64,000 nt of DNA, taken from the NCBI GenBank assembly GCA_016182605.1, contig JACPGE010000119.1, positions 51,802 through 115,801 of the forward strand, written 5' to 3'. The position numbers and the translations under genes are program-made. The notes beneath the pieces were generated by a model. That model was not told where the DNA came from. It saw only the letters and a list, made by a program, of their open reading frames with translations, and searched no databases. Position 1 is the stretch's first letter. Every line of letters starts with the position of its first letter. This DNA comes from Candidatus Hydrogenedentota bacterium (GTDB lineage: Bacteria > Hydrogenedentota > Hydrogenedentia > Hydrogenedentales > JAEUWI01). Of this stretch, positions 44,080 to 57,500 are shown piece by piece.

Positions 44080-45441
44080 TTATTGATCGAGGAAGCGCAA
44101 AAATGCGGCCATGACTTCGTCCCGATCGCTCTTCTGGCGCTGCAGGAGGTACGCGGGGAATCCGGTCTCGTCTGAGGGCACCGTCTTCCCGGGCGGATGC
44201 TCCGCCGTGTCTGGAGCGACCGCAGCTCCTTTATCGATCCGGCTGACCTCGACCTCGACCGCATCGTCGGGTTCCAATTCGCCGTCGCCGTGTTCCGCCG
44301 CGGCGCGCTTTTCTTCCGAGGCGGCGAGTTGGGATTGCAATTCCACGATGCGCTGATGCAGTTCGCGGGACTCCCCTTCCAGGGATTCGTAGCGGTTTAG
44401 TTGCGTCTCGTGTTCGCGAATGAGCAGTTCGTATTGTTCCCTGAGCCGGGATTCGCCTGGGCTGCCGGCGGATTCCTTTTTCGATGCGTCTTTGGCCGCT
44501 TCGAGCTGAAAATGTGCCAGGGTCGTCCGGAGATTCTCCGCGAGTTCGCGCGCACTTTCGCTGTCCTGCCGCAGTTTGACGATCTCCGCCTGATGCGCGA
44601 TACGCTTCTGTGATTCTGCGTCCAGCAATTCCCCGATCGAGACCAGTTCCTGCTCAAGCCGTTCCCGCTGCGCGTGTTCCGCCTCAAGTTCCTGCGTGCG
44701 CATGCCGAGGCCGGCTTCGAGCGCGGCGGCACGGGGAGCGAGTCGCTGAGTCTCCTCTGTCTGATGTGCAAGCAGTATGGTGAGTTCGCCCACCCGCTCG
44801 GCTTCGGCGCGCATCTCGTGTTTGAGCACATCGAGCGCGGCATGCGCCTCATCCAGCTTGGCGACGGTGCTTGCGTCAAGCCGGGCGAGCGCCACGGAGA
44901 GTTCGCTCTCCCGGGACCGTGCCCGATCGAGCTGCAACTGCAATTCCGCATTGGCATCACGCAATGCAGCCGCCTCCGCGTCCCGTTGCTCAAGCTGCCC
45001 CTCCAGATTGCGGCATTGGGAAAGAAGCGCGTCATGCGCGATCTGGAGCCGTTCGTAGCCTTCCAGCGATTGCATGCGCTGCTCGTTCCCGGCGGCGGCC
45101 TCTTCGCAGCGCGCCGAGAGTTCGGCAACGCGCACCCGAACGGCCTGCAGTTCGGCCTGAACGGCTTCAAGCTCCTGTTCTTTGGCAATCAGCCGGTTGC
45201 GTTCCTGCTTTTCCTGGGCAATGTAAAGCTTGTATTTGTCGGCTTTGGTGGCGGCATAGGCCAGCAACTGTTGCAAGCGAATGTAGCCCTCCGCCGGCGG
45301 AAGATCTTCCACCCGCGCGGGGCGCCCCCCGGTGGGCACGATGACCATGCGCTTGCAAACGCGGCACCAGCCGTCGCGCCCGGCAAACTCGTCTTCGAGC
45401 CGCAGGCGCGTTCCGCAGTGCTGGCAGTGAAACTCGATCAT
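44080..45441 (-). CDS. Zinc-ribbon plus long coiled-coil protein
   Basis: Protein of 453 residues. An N-terminal zinc ribbon (FHCQHCGTRLRL...CRVCKRMVIV, 4-35) is followed by an almost unbroken coiled coil from about 60 to 390, rich in Glu, Ala, Leu and Arg. An acidic linker and a short C-terminal helix with FPAYLLQRQKSDRDEV complete it. There is no signal peptide or TM, so it is a cytoplasmic scaffold-like protein. ATG 45441 is preferred because the zinc ribbon then begins at once. It lies 61 bases after the giant protein gene. Function unknown. Confidence 0.75.
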   Translation of the reverse strand: MIEFHCQHCGTRLRLEDEFAGRDGWCRVCKRMVIVPTGGRPARVEDLPPAEGYIRLQQLLAYAATKADKYKLYIAQEKQERNRLIAKEQELEAVQAELQAVRVRVAELSARCEEAAAGNEQRMQSLEGYERLQIAHDALLSQCRNLEGQLEQRDAEAAALRDANAELQLQLDRARSRESELSVALARLDASTVAKLDEAHAALDVLKHEMRAEAERVGELTILLAHQTEETQRLAPRAAALEAGLGMRTQELEAEHAQRERLEQELVSIGELLDAESQKRIAHQAEIVKLRQDSESARELAENLRTTLAHFQLEAAKDASKKESAGSPGESRLREQYELLIREHETQLNRYESLEGESRELHQRIVELQSQLAASEEKRAAAEHGDGELEPDDAVEVEVSRIDKGAAVAPDTAEHPPGKTVPSDETGFPAYLLQRQKSDRDEVMAAFLRFLDQ

Positions 45442-45502
45442 TCGACGGAATCCTTCCAAGACCCGCTTAAGCATCCAAGCTGGACCTGCGCCGCATACGG
45501 CG

Positions 45503-48500
45503 TTATTTTGTGGCGCCCCGTGTGCGCCGCAGCCGGGCCACCCAGGCAAGGCCCGCAAGCACGATGGCATAGAGCAGCAAATCGCCGCCATTGCGCCACG
45601 AACTCGCGTGCATGGGAAGGGCGCTGGCCCCGTCCGTCTTCAGGCGAAACTCGGCCAGGGTTGCCAGTTGCATGGTACCGCCATGGTTGACAAGCATTCC
45701 GTAATAGGTCTGACCGTCTTCTTCCAGGATCTCCATCGAATCGGGCACAAGCCAGCCAGACACCGCCGAAGCCGGGTACCAGGCTTCGTGGCCGCTGTCC
45801 GTGGCGTAGTAGTACCAGGGATACAGTGTGGCCGCGTCCACGCCGGCGGGCACCGGCAGCCATACGCGCCGGGGCGCTTCATAGACCGCGTCGGGGACGA
45901 GGGCGTAACTTTCAGCGGACGCACCGGCAAGCGGCGGCAAGCCGCGCGCGGCCTCAGTGAGCGTCGCGCGAAGTTCCGCGGCCGATTCCACGCCGGACTT
46001 GCCCGCTTCCAGCGGCGCATCCGCGACGAAGAAATGAATCTCGCCGGAAAGCACCGCTTCGCCAAGCAGGGTAAGGGCGCCGGCACGGAACTGAACTTCC
46101 TCACCGGGAACCCAGAGGTATCCGGATTCATGCAACACCCAGCCATCCTGACCATAATCGCCAGCTGGCGCCCAGCGGACAACGCCACTCGTGTATCCCG
46201 GCGCGCTCACTTCGCCCCAGACTGTGGCGGGGTCGATACCGTCCTGGTGATGCAGGCGCAGCGCAAGCACGGAGTCCGGAACGAGTATGCGCCGTCCGCT
46301 TTCGTCGCGCGAGGCAGGCAATGCGTTTTCGTAGACCTGAAGCAACGCGCGCTTCAGTCCGCCGGGCGTGCCCACATCGGGTTCGCTGGCGGCGCCCGCA
46401 CCGCAATCATTGACCGCGCGAATCCAGTAATAGATTGCCGCCGTACTGGCCTCTGCAAAACACCCTGCCGCAACGTCTTCTGGCAGATCGGGTACGGCCG
46501 TGTCCAGATAGCTTAGGGTCTCCACAGTCGCAATGCGCGTTGCCGATGCAAAGTCGTTGCTGATATTCCGGTAGACTTCGTAGGCGCCGGCATCGTCTGC
46601 TTCCGTCCAGGTAATCGTAATGCCGGCGATCTCGCCGCCATCCGACGCGGTGACATTTCCCGCCACGCCGGGCAGGGTGCAGCCGCTCTGGTTCACGGTG
46701 ATCACGAGCGGGCTTCGCGCGGCCCGGGCGTCGGCAATCCTCACGGTTCCCGTGCGCGCCGTCTGCGCCAGGTTTTCCTCGATGAGAACGGTGATACTGC
46801 CATCGCCTATGCCTGCCGTGGCAGAGCTAATCGACAAGAAGTCACCACTCAAAATCGCCGCGGACCAATTCAGGGCCGAAGCGCCCGCGTTCATTATCGC
46901 AATCTCGCGGGATCCACCCTCGCCGCCGATGGCAAGCGTTTCCGAGGATACCGTGAGTACAGGCGGCGTCTGCTGATCATTCACCGGATCGCTGCCCACA
47001 CTGGTTTCATCCATATCGGAGACGCCGTCATCGTCGGAGTCCGGCGCGTTGGGATTGGTCTGCAACTGGAATTCACGAAGGTTCGTCAGCCCGTCGTTAT
47101 CGGCGTCGTCGCCGGGTGCGCTGTTGAGATTGCCAAAATTACCCAATTCCCACCGGTCCGACAAACCGTCGTCATCGGTGTCATCGTCGGCCACGGTAAG
47201 GGCAATCGCCTGCTGCACGATGGCGCCCAGCGCGTCCCGGCTCTGAACCCGGATAGAGCGCGGACCCGATGCGCTGGCAGGGAACTCCACTGCCGTGAGC
47301 AGGACGCTTCCATTGATCGTGAACGACGCGTTGTGGGTGTCGCCCGCGCCACTGACCAGTGTGTAGACATAGGTGTCCGTGGCATCTTCATCCACAGTGG
47401 AGAAAGTGCCGACTGCTGTGCCGGCCGGGAATTCCAGTGGAACGAAATTGTTCGAGATATTGACCGCGGCAGGCACATCGTTCCGGTTGATGACATTGAA
47501 AACGAAGGCCTGTTCAAAGCTGGCGTTCGCGCTGTCCGTAACCCGGATACGCGCCTCGGCGGTGTCGCCGGCCTCGAAATTGAAAGGCCGCAGCGTAAGC
47601 AACTGCCCGTTCTCAATGATGAAGCCGTCGTTGTCGTCGTCGCCGGCGCCTGCCACCAGGCTGAAGCCATGCGTGTCATTGCGATCATCGTCGAGCGCGG
47701 CAAGAGTGGCGACCACCGTTCGGACGGGCAGATTCTCCGCAAACTCGCCGGCGCTGGTCATGATACCCGCGGGCGGGTCGTTCGCATCGAGTGCGTTTAT
47801 GGTGAACAGGGCGGTTACTGCTCCCTCATGGCCGTCGTCGCTCATCACTTGGAAGTTGTACACATTCCGGATCTCGTGGTTGATGGGCGTGGCAACCTGA
47901 AGCTTGTTCCCTGCGATGGCAAAGGGCAAGTCCGCGGGCGGATTGACAAACGTATACGTGTGAACGTCGGCCGTGTCTTCATCCGTCGTGGTGAAGGTTC
48001 CCACATCCGTGCCAATGGCCGAGTTCTCCAGGATACTCGTGCTGTCAATCTGCAGTGCGGTTGGCTTGTCGTTGGCATTCGTAAGGGTGATGGTAAACGC
48101 ATTCTCCGCGGAAATATTGAATCCGTCGGTGGTGCGAACGCGTACCTGGTACAGGCTGCGCTGCTCGAAGTTCAGCGGAGCCGCCAGCCGCAAACGATCG
48201 TTCTCCACGAAGAAGAGGCTGTTGTCCTGGCTGCCATCGCCCGCCACCAGCGCATACGTCGCCCTGTCGCTCGCGTCGGGATCGTCGTTGGTCAGCACGC
48301 CAACCTGCGTGTTGAGCGGCGCATCTTCCGCAATGGTCGCCGGGGCCAGAAACACGGTGGACGGCGCATTGTTCACATCGGCCACCGTGATGGTGATGAC
48401 TTCAAACGCACTGAGTGACGGAATACTCGAGTCGAATACGGTAAAGGTGACCGTGTAGTCGCCTTGTTGCGTGAAGGTGGGCGCCCAACTGAACAAGCCA

Positions 48501-51500
48501 ATGATCGGGCTGAAGGTGGCTCCAGGCGGCAGATTCAAGGCGGAATACCGGAAGGTGTCGGTCAGGTCGGGATCCTGCCCCTGCACGGAAAATGTGAGTG
48601 TCTCCAATTCCGCCACGGACTGGTTGCCAATCGGGACCACCGAGGGCGCGCGGTTCAAATTCACCACCGTAATGGTCACCGTGCCGGTGTCGCTTTCGGG
48701 CGGCACGCCATCGTCCGTAACGGTGAAGGTGACTTCATAGACACCGGCCTGTTCATAACCGGGCGTCCAGGAGAAGGCGCCGGTCTGCGCATTCACCGTG
48801 GCGCCCTGCGGCGCATTCTCCATGCCGAAGCTCAGCGTATCCGGCAGATCCGCATCGTTCGCAAATAAATTGAAATTCAGCGGGCTGCCTTCCATCACCG
48901 ACTGCGCGGGCGGCACCGAAAGATCGGGCACGGCATTCCGGTTCGCCACGGTGACCGTGATGGTTTCCTCATCGATCAAGGCGGGACTGGTGGCATTGGC
49001 AACCCGGAATGTGAGGGTGTAGGCGCCCTCATCGCCAAAACGCGGTTGCCAGGTAAACATCGCGGCGCCGTCGCCAGCATCGCTGAGGAAGGCATTGTTC
49101 ACCGGCGGCAGATCCGATGCGTCCACGGAGAAGACCACGCCGTCCTCCGTCGGATCGGTGGCGGAGAGTTCAATGCTGAACAGCGCATTCTCTTCCGTAT
49201 CGCGATCGCCGATACCCGAGAGAATCGGCGTGAACACCAGGCCTTCCGCCACGAAGAGCACTTCAAGCTCAGGGCGGTTCTCTATTGTGCCGTTTTCGCG
49301 GCTGTCGAATCGCTTCACGGAGTCCGGGTCCGTTTCGTTGCCGCCAAGCAGCCACCCGAAATTCTGGGCCGGATCGTTGAGCCATTCCGAGACGTCATCG
49401 ATCATTTCCGGACTGCTCCAGGTGTAGCGGCCGGTCTCGTTGACCATGGCGGTTGCAACCGGGTCTGGCGCGGTATCGCCCCCGGGATTCACCCAAAGTT
49501 CGGAATCAAAGAATGAATGTATCCAGGTCGCATCACCCGCTTCCGGAGCGGCGCCGTCGTCTCCGCTCGCACTCGCATCGGACAGCCCCTCGCCCCAGTT
49601 CTGCTGCAGATGATAAAGCGAGATGGCCTGGGCGCCGCCGGCGCCGGTAGAGGTGCTCAGATGCAGATTCACCTCGACAATCTCCGATCCAGCGGGCACG
49701 CCTTCAGTAACGTCAAACGCGAGAAGGCCCCGGCGCAGTATGCCACCGGCGTTCTGTCCGGTATACAGATGCGGCCCGATACCGTTTGAAACCGAACCGT
49801 CGGGGGTTTCGTAGAGGGTGTTGTCCTTGATGGCCGGGGCCAGGAAGGTCTGAATGATACCCACTGCGGCGCCTTCGGCGGTGCCGGCATTCTGGGTGCC
49901 AATGGGATTGCCTGCAACGTCCGCCACGCCGGATGCCGTAATGGTGATATCGCCGCCATTGCGCATGTCGCCACTGTTCCAGGCAAGGCGGAAACGGTTC
50001 GGCTGCACTTCGGTCACGGCATCGGGGCGATCCGCAAAGGTACCAACACCATCTCCACTGATGGTGTAGTTCTGCGGGGCAATGGCAGCGGGCCCCATGG
50101 CCTCGCTGAAGATTACGTCCACATGGGTCGTGTCCTGGACCTGCACCTGTGAAACGGACGGGCCCGTGCCTTGCTGCACGTTGATGGCAGTGCCGTTGTT
50201 CGGCGTACCCATGTTGTTGCCGGCCAGGTCGAAGGCGTTTTGCACCGTAACGGTGATGTTGCCGCCACGGCGCATCTCACCCGCGCTAAAAGTCAGGTTG
50301 TACACGTTGGTGCCGTTGAGCGTCACATTGCTCGGACTCGCCGGCAAGGAGCCAAGGCCCGTTCCAGCAAGCGTATAGTTCGCGGCCGTGGTTACCCCGT
50401 TACCCATCGGCTCGCTGTACGTGACTTCTATCGCGCGCGAGCCGGTCACGGCTACGTTGGTTATGAAGGGCCGCTCGCCCACGCCTTCCAGAAGCGCCGA
50501 CGCCGAGTTTATATCGCCTAGGGGATTTCCCGCGAGATCGAAGAGATTGGCCGCGGTAATGGTGACCGTTCCCGGCGACAACAACTCGCCGGAGTTCCAG
50601 GAAATCTGGTACGTGGCGTTCTCCAAAAGCTGGACAGAATCGGGCTGCGCCGCGAGGTTGCCGCGGCCCGTGCCCGACAGGGTATAGTTGGCTGGGTTGA
50701 GCGCCGCCGTGCTGACGCGCTCCGAAAAGATCACGTTGAACACCCGATCGGAGACCAGATTGAGATTCCGCACCTCGGGCGCCGTGTTGTCCACCTTCAC
50801 GAGCGTCTCCGCGAGGGCGTCAGGAGCCGGATTGCCGGCGATGTCGTGCGCCGTGCCCGCGGCCACCGCGATACCCATCAGGCCGTCGCCCACAATGTTA
50901 CTAATCGTTACGACACGCGATTGGAGGCCTGTTCCCGTGATCGTCACGTCGCCCATCACCGTACCGGAGATGTCGGGCGTATGCTCGAGTTTCTCTCCAT
51001 ACGTGATGAGAATCTCCGGATCGAACTCGGAGAAGAGCAGGATGTCATCCACCGTGAGGTTGATCTCGGTCACGCCCGTATAGTTCAGGGTGAAGCTGAC
51101 CGGCTGGGAGCGGGTGGTATTTGCCGAAGGCGCGCCAATGCTCAACTGTGGCGATACGGTGTCAATGGTCAGTTCATTGATGGTGTTGTCCGTCCCGGTG
51201 TTCCCTTTGGTCGCCGTCACGCGCACGTCGTACACCCCGTCGGCAAGCGGCTGCAACACGTTGTCGGCCAAGGTCCAAATGCCTTCACCGCCATTGACCG
51301 CGTTCACCGTCTGATCGCCCACGTTTACCTGAACGACGGCGTCCACCTTGTCGACGGTGCCCGAAAGGGGCGGGCTGTTGTCTGTGGCGACAACCGTGTC
51401 AATCGTCACCACCGGCACGCTGATATCGACAACCAGTTCGTTGGCGGTGACGTCCAGCCCCATGTTGCCAACGAAGTCCGTAACCCGTGCTTCCACGTCA

Positions 51501-54500
51501 TAAGCGCCCTGATCCAGGGGCGAGAGACTGTTGTCGGGCAGGGTCCACGTGCCGTTGCCGTTGTTGACTGCCGCGCGGGTTTGACCACTCACCGTGATGC
51601 TTATCGAGGCGGCGCCATCCGTCACCGTGCCGTTCAGCGGCGGTGTCGTGTCGGTGGTCGTCTGCGCCGCAACGGTAACGGCCGGGGCCGATGTGTCAAT
51701 GGTCAGTTCATTGTCCGTTTCGTCGGCGCCCGTGTTGCCTGCGCCGTCGGTGGCCACGGCATTGACGTTGTACACATCCTCGGCCAGGGGCGTCAGGGCG
51801 TTGTCGGGCAGGGTCCACGTGCCGTCTCCATTGTTCACCGCGGGCAGGGCCTGACCGCCCACCGAAACAAAGATGGTGGAAGACGTATCGGAGATGCTTC
51901 CGCTCAGGGGCGGCGTGGTATCCCCGGTGGTCAGTGTGTTCACTGTGATCAGCGGCACGGAGAAGTCAATCGAAAGCTCGTTCGTGGTCGTGTCGCTTCC
52001 AATGTTTCCCGCGGCATCGGTGGCCGTGGCCTGGACCTCATACTGCCCTTCGGCGAGCGGCGCCAGAACGCCTGCCACCAAGGTCCACGTGCCATCGCTG
52101 CCATTCACCGCACCCAGGGTTTCCTCATTGATGGTTACCAGCACGGTGGCATCGGGATCGTCGACTGTGCCAACAACCGCGGGAGAGGCCTGGTTGCTGC
52201 CTTGATTATTTACCCCAACGACCGGTGGCGTTGTGTCGATTGTAAGCTCGTCGATCGTGGAATCGCTGTCGACATTGTTATTGGCATCCGTAACCGTTAC
52301 GGCAACGTCGTACACGCCTTCCGCAAGCGGCGTAAAGGCGCCGCCGGGAAGTTCCCAGCGGCCATTCCCAAGATTATCGGCCTCCGCCGTCTGGCCGGCG
52401 ACCGTTACCGAAACCGTAGCGGCGGCGTCATCGACCGTGCCCGTAATATCGGGCGTGGTGTCATTGGTCACCAGGAAATCCACCATGACCATCGCGCCGG
52501 TGGTATTGACAGTCAGCGCGCTGCCAAAAATGTTCTGGCGCGTGTTGCCTAACGTATCTGTTGCTGTCAGTGTTACATCGTAATCCGCGTCGGCAAGCGG
52601 ATTGAGGGCGTTGTCCGCCGTCGACCAGGCATTGCCCGCTATCGCCGCATTGATGGTTTGGCCGGAAACCGTCACCGTGAGGCTCGCCGCCGGGTCGTCA
52701 ATGCTTCCAGTGAGCGCAGGGCTTGAATCACTCGTGGAAAGCGTGTTCAATGTGGCGGTGGGCGCTCCCGTATCGATAAACAGTTCGCCCGTGGTCCCGT
52801 CTGTTCCGGAATTTCCAGCCGCATCGGTCGCCGTCACCTGAACATTGTAGGTCCCGTCGGCAAGCGCACTCAGGGCGCCGTCGCCAATGATCCAGCTAGC
52901 GCCGGCATTGGTAGCGGAAAGCGTCTGGCCGCCCACCGATACGGAGATGACGGCAGTGGCATCGTTCACCGTACCCATCAGCGGCGGGGTCGAATCCCGG
53001 GTTTGAAGCGCCGCCACCGTTACAACTGGCGCGCTATTGTCGATCGTATATAGATCCGAAACGGGACTGCCGCTCAGCGTGTTTCCTGCGGCATCCTGAA
53101 TGCCGGCGCCGATCGCAATGCCCAAGGTACCATTGGCATTCGCACTTGTTGGCGTCAAAGTGACCGTGTATGACGCGCCGCTGCCGGTGAGGGCAACACC
53201 GCCCGGTACAACGCCGCCAGCCAAGGTTCCGGTCAGCGTCAAATCGCCGCTTGTGAAGCTTGCCCCCACGCTCTTGTTGAAGAGCACCCCAAAAGCCACT
53301 GCATCTGCGTTCGTAACCTGGACTCCGGCCAGGGATACAGCCGCCGTAAGCGGAACGCTGTCCACCCGCAGCTCGTTTGTGGTGGCATCGGCGCCCACAT
53401 TGCCGAAAGCGTCCGTGGCGGTGACGCCGACGTCATACACGCCGTCACCGATCGCGGCGGGAGCGGCTGTCCAGGTGCCATTGCCATTGTTGATCGCAGC
53501 TATGGTTTGACCGGCGACCTGCACCGACAGGACCGTCGTGCTGTCATCGGTGACCGTGCCCGTAAGGCTGGGCGTGCTGTCGTTGGTCTCCAGCACGGCC
53601 ACGGTCACCACGGGCGCCGTTGCGTCAATGGTAAGCTCATTGGCCGTGCCATCGGTACTGGAGTTGCCGGCCGCGTCGGTCGCCGTCGCCGTCACGTCGT
53701 AGGTCCCGTCGCTGAGCGCGCTCAACGCCCCGTTGGGCAGGGTCCAGGTATTGGTGAGGTTGTCTATGGTCGCGGAAAGGTTCAACTGACCGCCCACCGA
53801 CACCGTAACCGTAGCGCTGACGTCATCCACCGTACCGGTAAGCTGCGGCGTGTTGTCGTTGGTAGACAGCGCAGTTACCGTCACGCCTGGCGCCACATTG
53901 TCCAGATTGATCGGCGCCGGCGCCGTGCCGCCTGCAAAGGCGTTGCCCGCGGGATCCGTTACGGTGACGCCCACCTGGATGTTCACGTTGCCGGAAGAGG
54001 CATTCGGATCAGCCGGCGTCAGTGTGACGAGATAGTTCGGGTCCGTTCCAGACACGTCCACGTTCACCGTGGTCGCCGGGCTCAGGGCCGCGCCCGTAAC
54101 GGTAATGTCGCCGCTGCCAAAGGTTGGCGAGACTGGCTCGCTGAAGTCCACGGAGAACACGATGGCGTCCAGATTCGTATTGAGCGGCGATACCGCCGCA
54201 ATCACGGCCGTGGGGGCCACGGTATCAACACGAAGCTCGCCGGTGGTCGCGTCGGTGCTTGTATTGCCCACCGCATCCGTCGCTGTGACGGTCACGTTGT
54301 ACTCGCCATTGGCTAGGGCGGCCAAGGCATTGTCGGCCAGGGTCCACGTGCCATTGCCGTTGTTGGCCGCCACGATCGTCTGCCCGCCCACCAGAATCTG
54401 TACCGATGCGGCAGTGTCGTCGATCGTGCCGGTCAATGCTGGCGTGTTGTCGGTCGTGATGAGCGGGGTTACCGTCACCGCGGGCGCGGTGTTGTCAATG

Positions 54501-57500
54501 CTGTACGCTGCGGAGCTGCCGCCGGCAAAACTGTTGCCCACGGCATCCTGCACCGCCGTGCCCACGTTGATACTCAGCGTGCCGTCGGCGCTGCCGCTGG
54601 AAGGCGTGACAGAGACCGTGTAATTCGGATCGCTTCCGGTCAAGCCCACGGTCGCGCCTGCGGCCAGGGTCCCGCCCAGGGTGATGTCGCTCCCGGTGAA
54701 GGTGGGCGCCACATTCTTGCTGAAGTTGACGCTGAAACTTACCGTGTCCAGATTGGTCGGGCTGGAGTCATCGAGGGCGATGACGGCCGTGGGGGCCACA
54801 TTGTCCAGGGTATAACTCGACGGCGACGGCGTCACCGCAAGCGTATTGCCAAACACATCGCTCACGCCCGTGCCGATACTGATGCCGATGGTTCCGTCCG
54901 CAGTGGGGCTTGCCGGCGTAACCGTAACCGTGAAGGTGGCGCCGCTCCCGCTCACCGCGCTCGTTGCGCCTGCCGCAAGGGCACCCGTGACGGTGATGTC
55001 GGCATTGGTAAAGGTGTTGTTTGCGCTCTTGTTAAAGAGCACCCCGAATGTGAGCGAATCCGCACTGGTGGGATTGGCTCCAGTCAAGGTGATGGCCGCC
55101 GTCAAGGGAATGGTGTTCACCACCAGCTCGCCACTGGTCGCATCGCTGCCGCTGTTGCCCGCGGGGTCGACCGCCGCAACGGCCACGTTGTACGTGCCAT
55201 TGGCCAGCGTGGTAAGTGTATTGTTCGCAAGCGACCAGGTCGCGCCGTTGTTCGTGGCCGTGCGAACCTGCCCATCCACCGTCACCGTGATGGTGGCCGT
55301 GGCGTCGTTTACCGTCCCGCTGAGCGCCGGGGTCGCGTCGTTGGTGGAGAGTGTGTTCACCGTAACTGCCGGCGCGGTGTTGTCTAGCGTGTAGTCCGCC
55401 GCCGTCGCGCCCGCAAACGCGTTACCCGCCAGATCGGTCACGGAGGTCCCAATCGCCATGCCGATGGCGCCGTTCGCATTCGGATTCCCGGGCGTCAAGG
55501 TGACCGTATAATTCGGATCGGTTCCCGTAACGGCCACCGCCGCAGCGACGCCACTGGGCGTCACGTCGGCGCCCGTAAACGACGTGCCCACGCTTTCGCT
55601 GAATTGAACCGAGTAGGCCACGGCATTGAAGTTGGTCACCGCTGGATTCTGCCGGGTTATCGTCGCCGTGGGGGCCACGGTATCAACGATCAACTCATTC
55701 GTCGAGTTGTCCGTACCGATGTTGTTCAGGACGTCCTCAGCGGAAACCGCCACATTGTAGGTGCCGTCGGGCAGGGCGGTGAGCGTGTTGTCCGCCAGGG
55801 TCCAGGTGGCGCCGTTGTTCGTCGCCACATTGACCTGGCCGTCGACGGTAACCGTTATCGTTGCTGCAGCGTCGTTGATCGTGCCGGTGAGCGCGGGCGT
55901 ATTGTCCGAGGTCCGGAGCGCATTCACGGTAACGATGGGCAGGGCGCTGTCGATTACCAGCTCATTGGCCGTCGCGTCGCTTCCCGCGTTCCCCACGGTA
56001 TCGGTCGCGGTGACCTGGACATCGTAGGTGGCGTCTGGAAGGGCCGTAAGGGCGCCGCCCGCAAGCGTCCAGGTGCTGCCGTTGTTCGTGGCCGCATTGA
56101 TCTGGCCATTCACATTTACGGAAACCGTGGCGGCGGGATCGTTGATGGTGCCCGAGAGGGCAGGCGAGGAATCGGATGTGCTCAACGCGGTCACCGTAAC
56201 GGTGGGCGCAGTATTGTCGAGGGTATAACTTGCAGGGGAACTGCCGCCCGCAAAGGCATTTCCGACCGAGTCCGTGATCGCGGCGCCGACGCTGATGCCC
56301 AGCGCGCCATCCGCATTGGGGTTGGCCGGCGTGACGGTAACGGTGAAATTGGGATTGGAACCGGTGACGGCCACGGGAGCCCCGGCGAATGCGCCGGTCA
56401 CCGTGACATCGGCCGAGGTGAAGGTGCCGCCAACGCTCTCACTGAAATCCACGCTGAACGCTACCGCATTGGCGTTGGTCGGCGTGGGGTTATCCAGCGC
56501 TATCGCCGCGGTGGGCGCCGTGGTGTCCACACGCAGTTCATTGGATGTGGCATCCGCGCCCACATTACCCGCCGCGTCTGTCGCAGTCGCCGCAACGTTG
56601 TAGGTGCCGTCGGCCAATGCGCTGAGCACGTCGTTGGCCAAGGTCCACGTGGCGCCATTGTTCGTCGCGGTGTGCGTCTGGCTGCCCACCGTAACGGAGA
56701 TCGCCGCCGTCGCATCGTTCACCGTGCCGCTGAGCGCCGGCGTGCTGTCCGATGTGCTGAGCGTGGTCACACCAACCGTGGGCGCGGTATTGTCAATCGT
56801 GTAGTTCGAAGATGGGGTCTGGGCGAGGGTGTTTCCCGCCGCATCGTTCACCGCCGTGCCCAGCGTAATGCCCAATACGCCATTCGTATTCGCGTTACTC
56901 GGGGTCACCGTAACCGTATACGCCGCGCCGGAACCGGATATCGCAACGCCGGCGGTGGCAAAAGGCGATCCCACCGTGACATCGGCCGCCGTGAAGGTCG
57001 AGCCAACGGACTTGTTAAACGCCGCGCCGAAGCGGACGCTGTTGAGGTTGGTGTTCACGGGATCGAGCAGGCTCAATACGACGGTCAAGGGTACGGCATC
57101 CACGGTGAGTTCCGATGCGGTGGCATCGCTGCCTACATTGCCTGAGCCGTCGGTCGCGGTGACCTGTACATTGAAGGTGCCATTCGAGAGCGCATTGAGA
57201 CTGTTGTCGGCCAGGCTCCACGTGGCGCCATTGTTGACTGCCGCGCGGGTCTGTCCGCCCACCACCACCTGGATCGTGGCGGTGGCGTCGTTCACCGTGC
57301 CCGACAGGGCCGGCGTGGTGTCATTGGTCACAAGGGAATTTACTGTTACCGTGGGCGCGGTATTGTCGATGGTGTAGCTCTGGGGCGAAGACGCGCCGCC
57401 AAACACGTTGCCCAGGACGTCCCGCACGCCGCTGCCAATGACGTTGATGCCGATGGTGCCGTCCGCGTTTGGATTCGTGGGCGTCACCGTGACGGTATAA

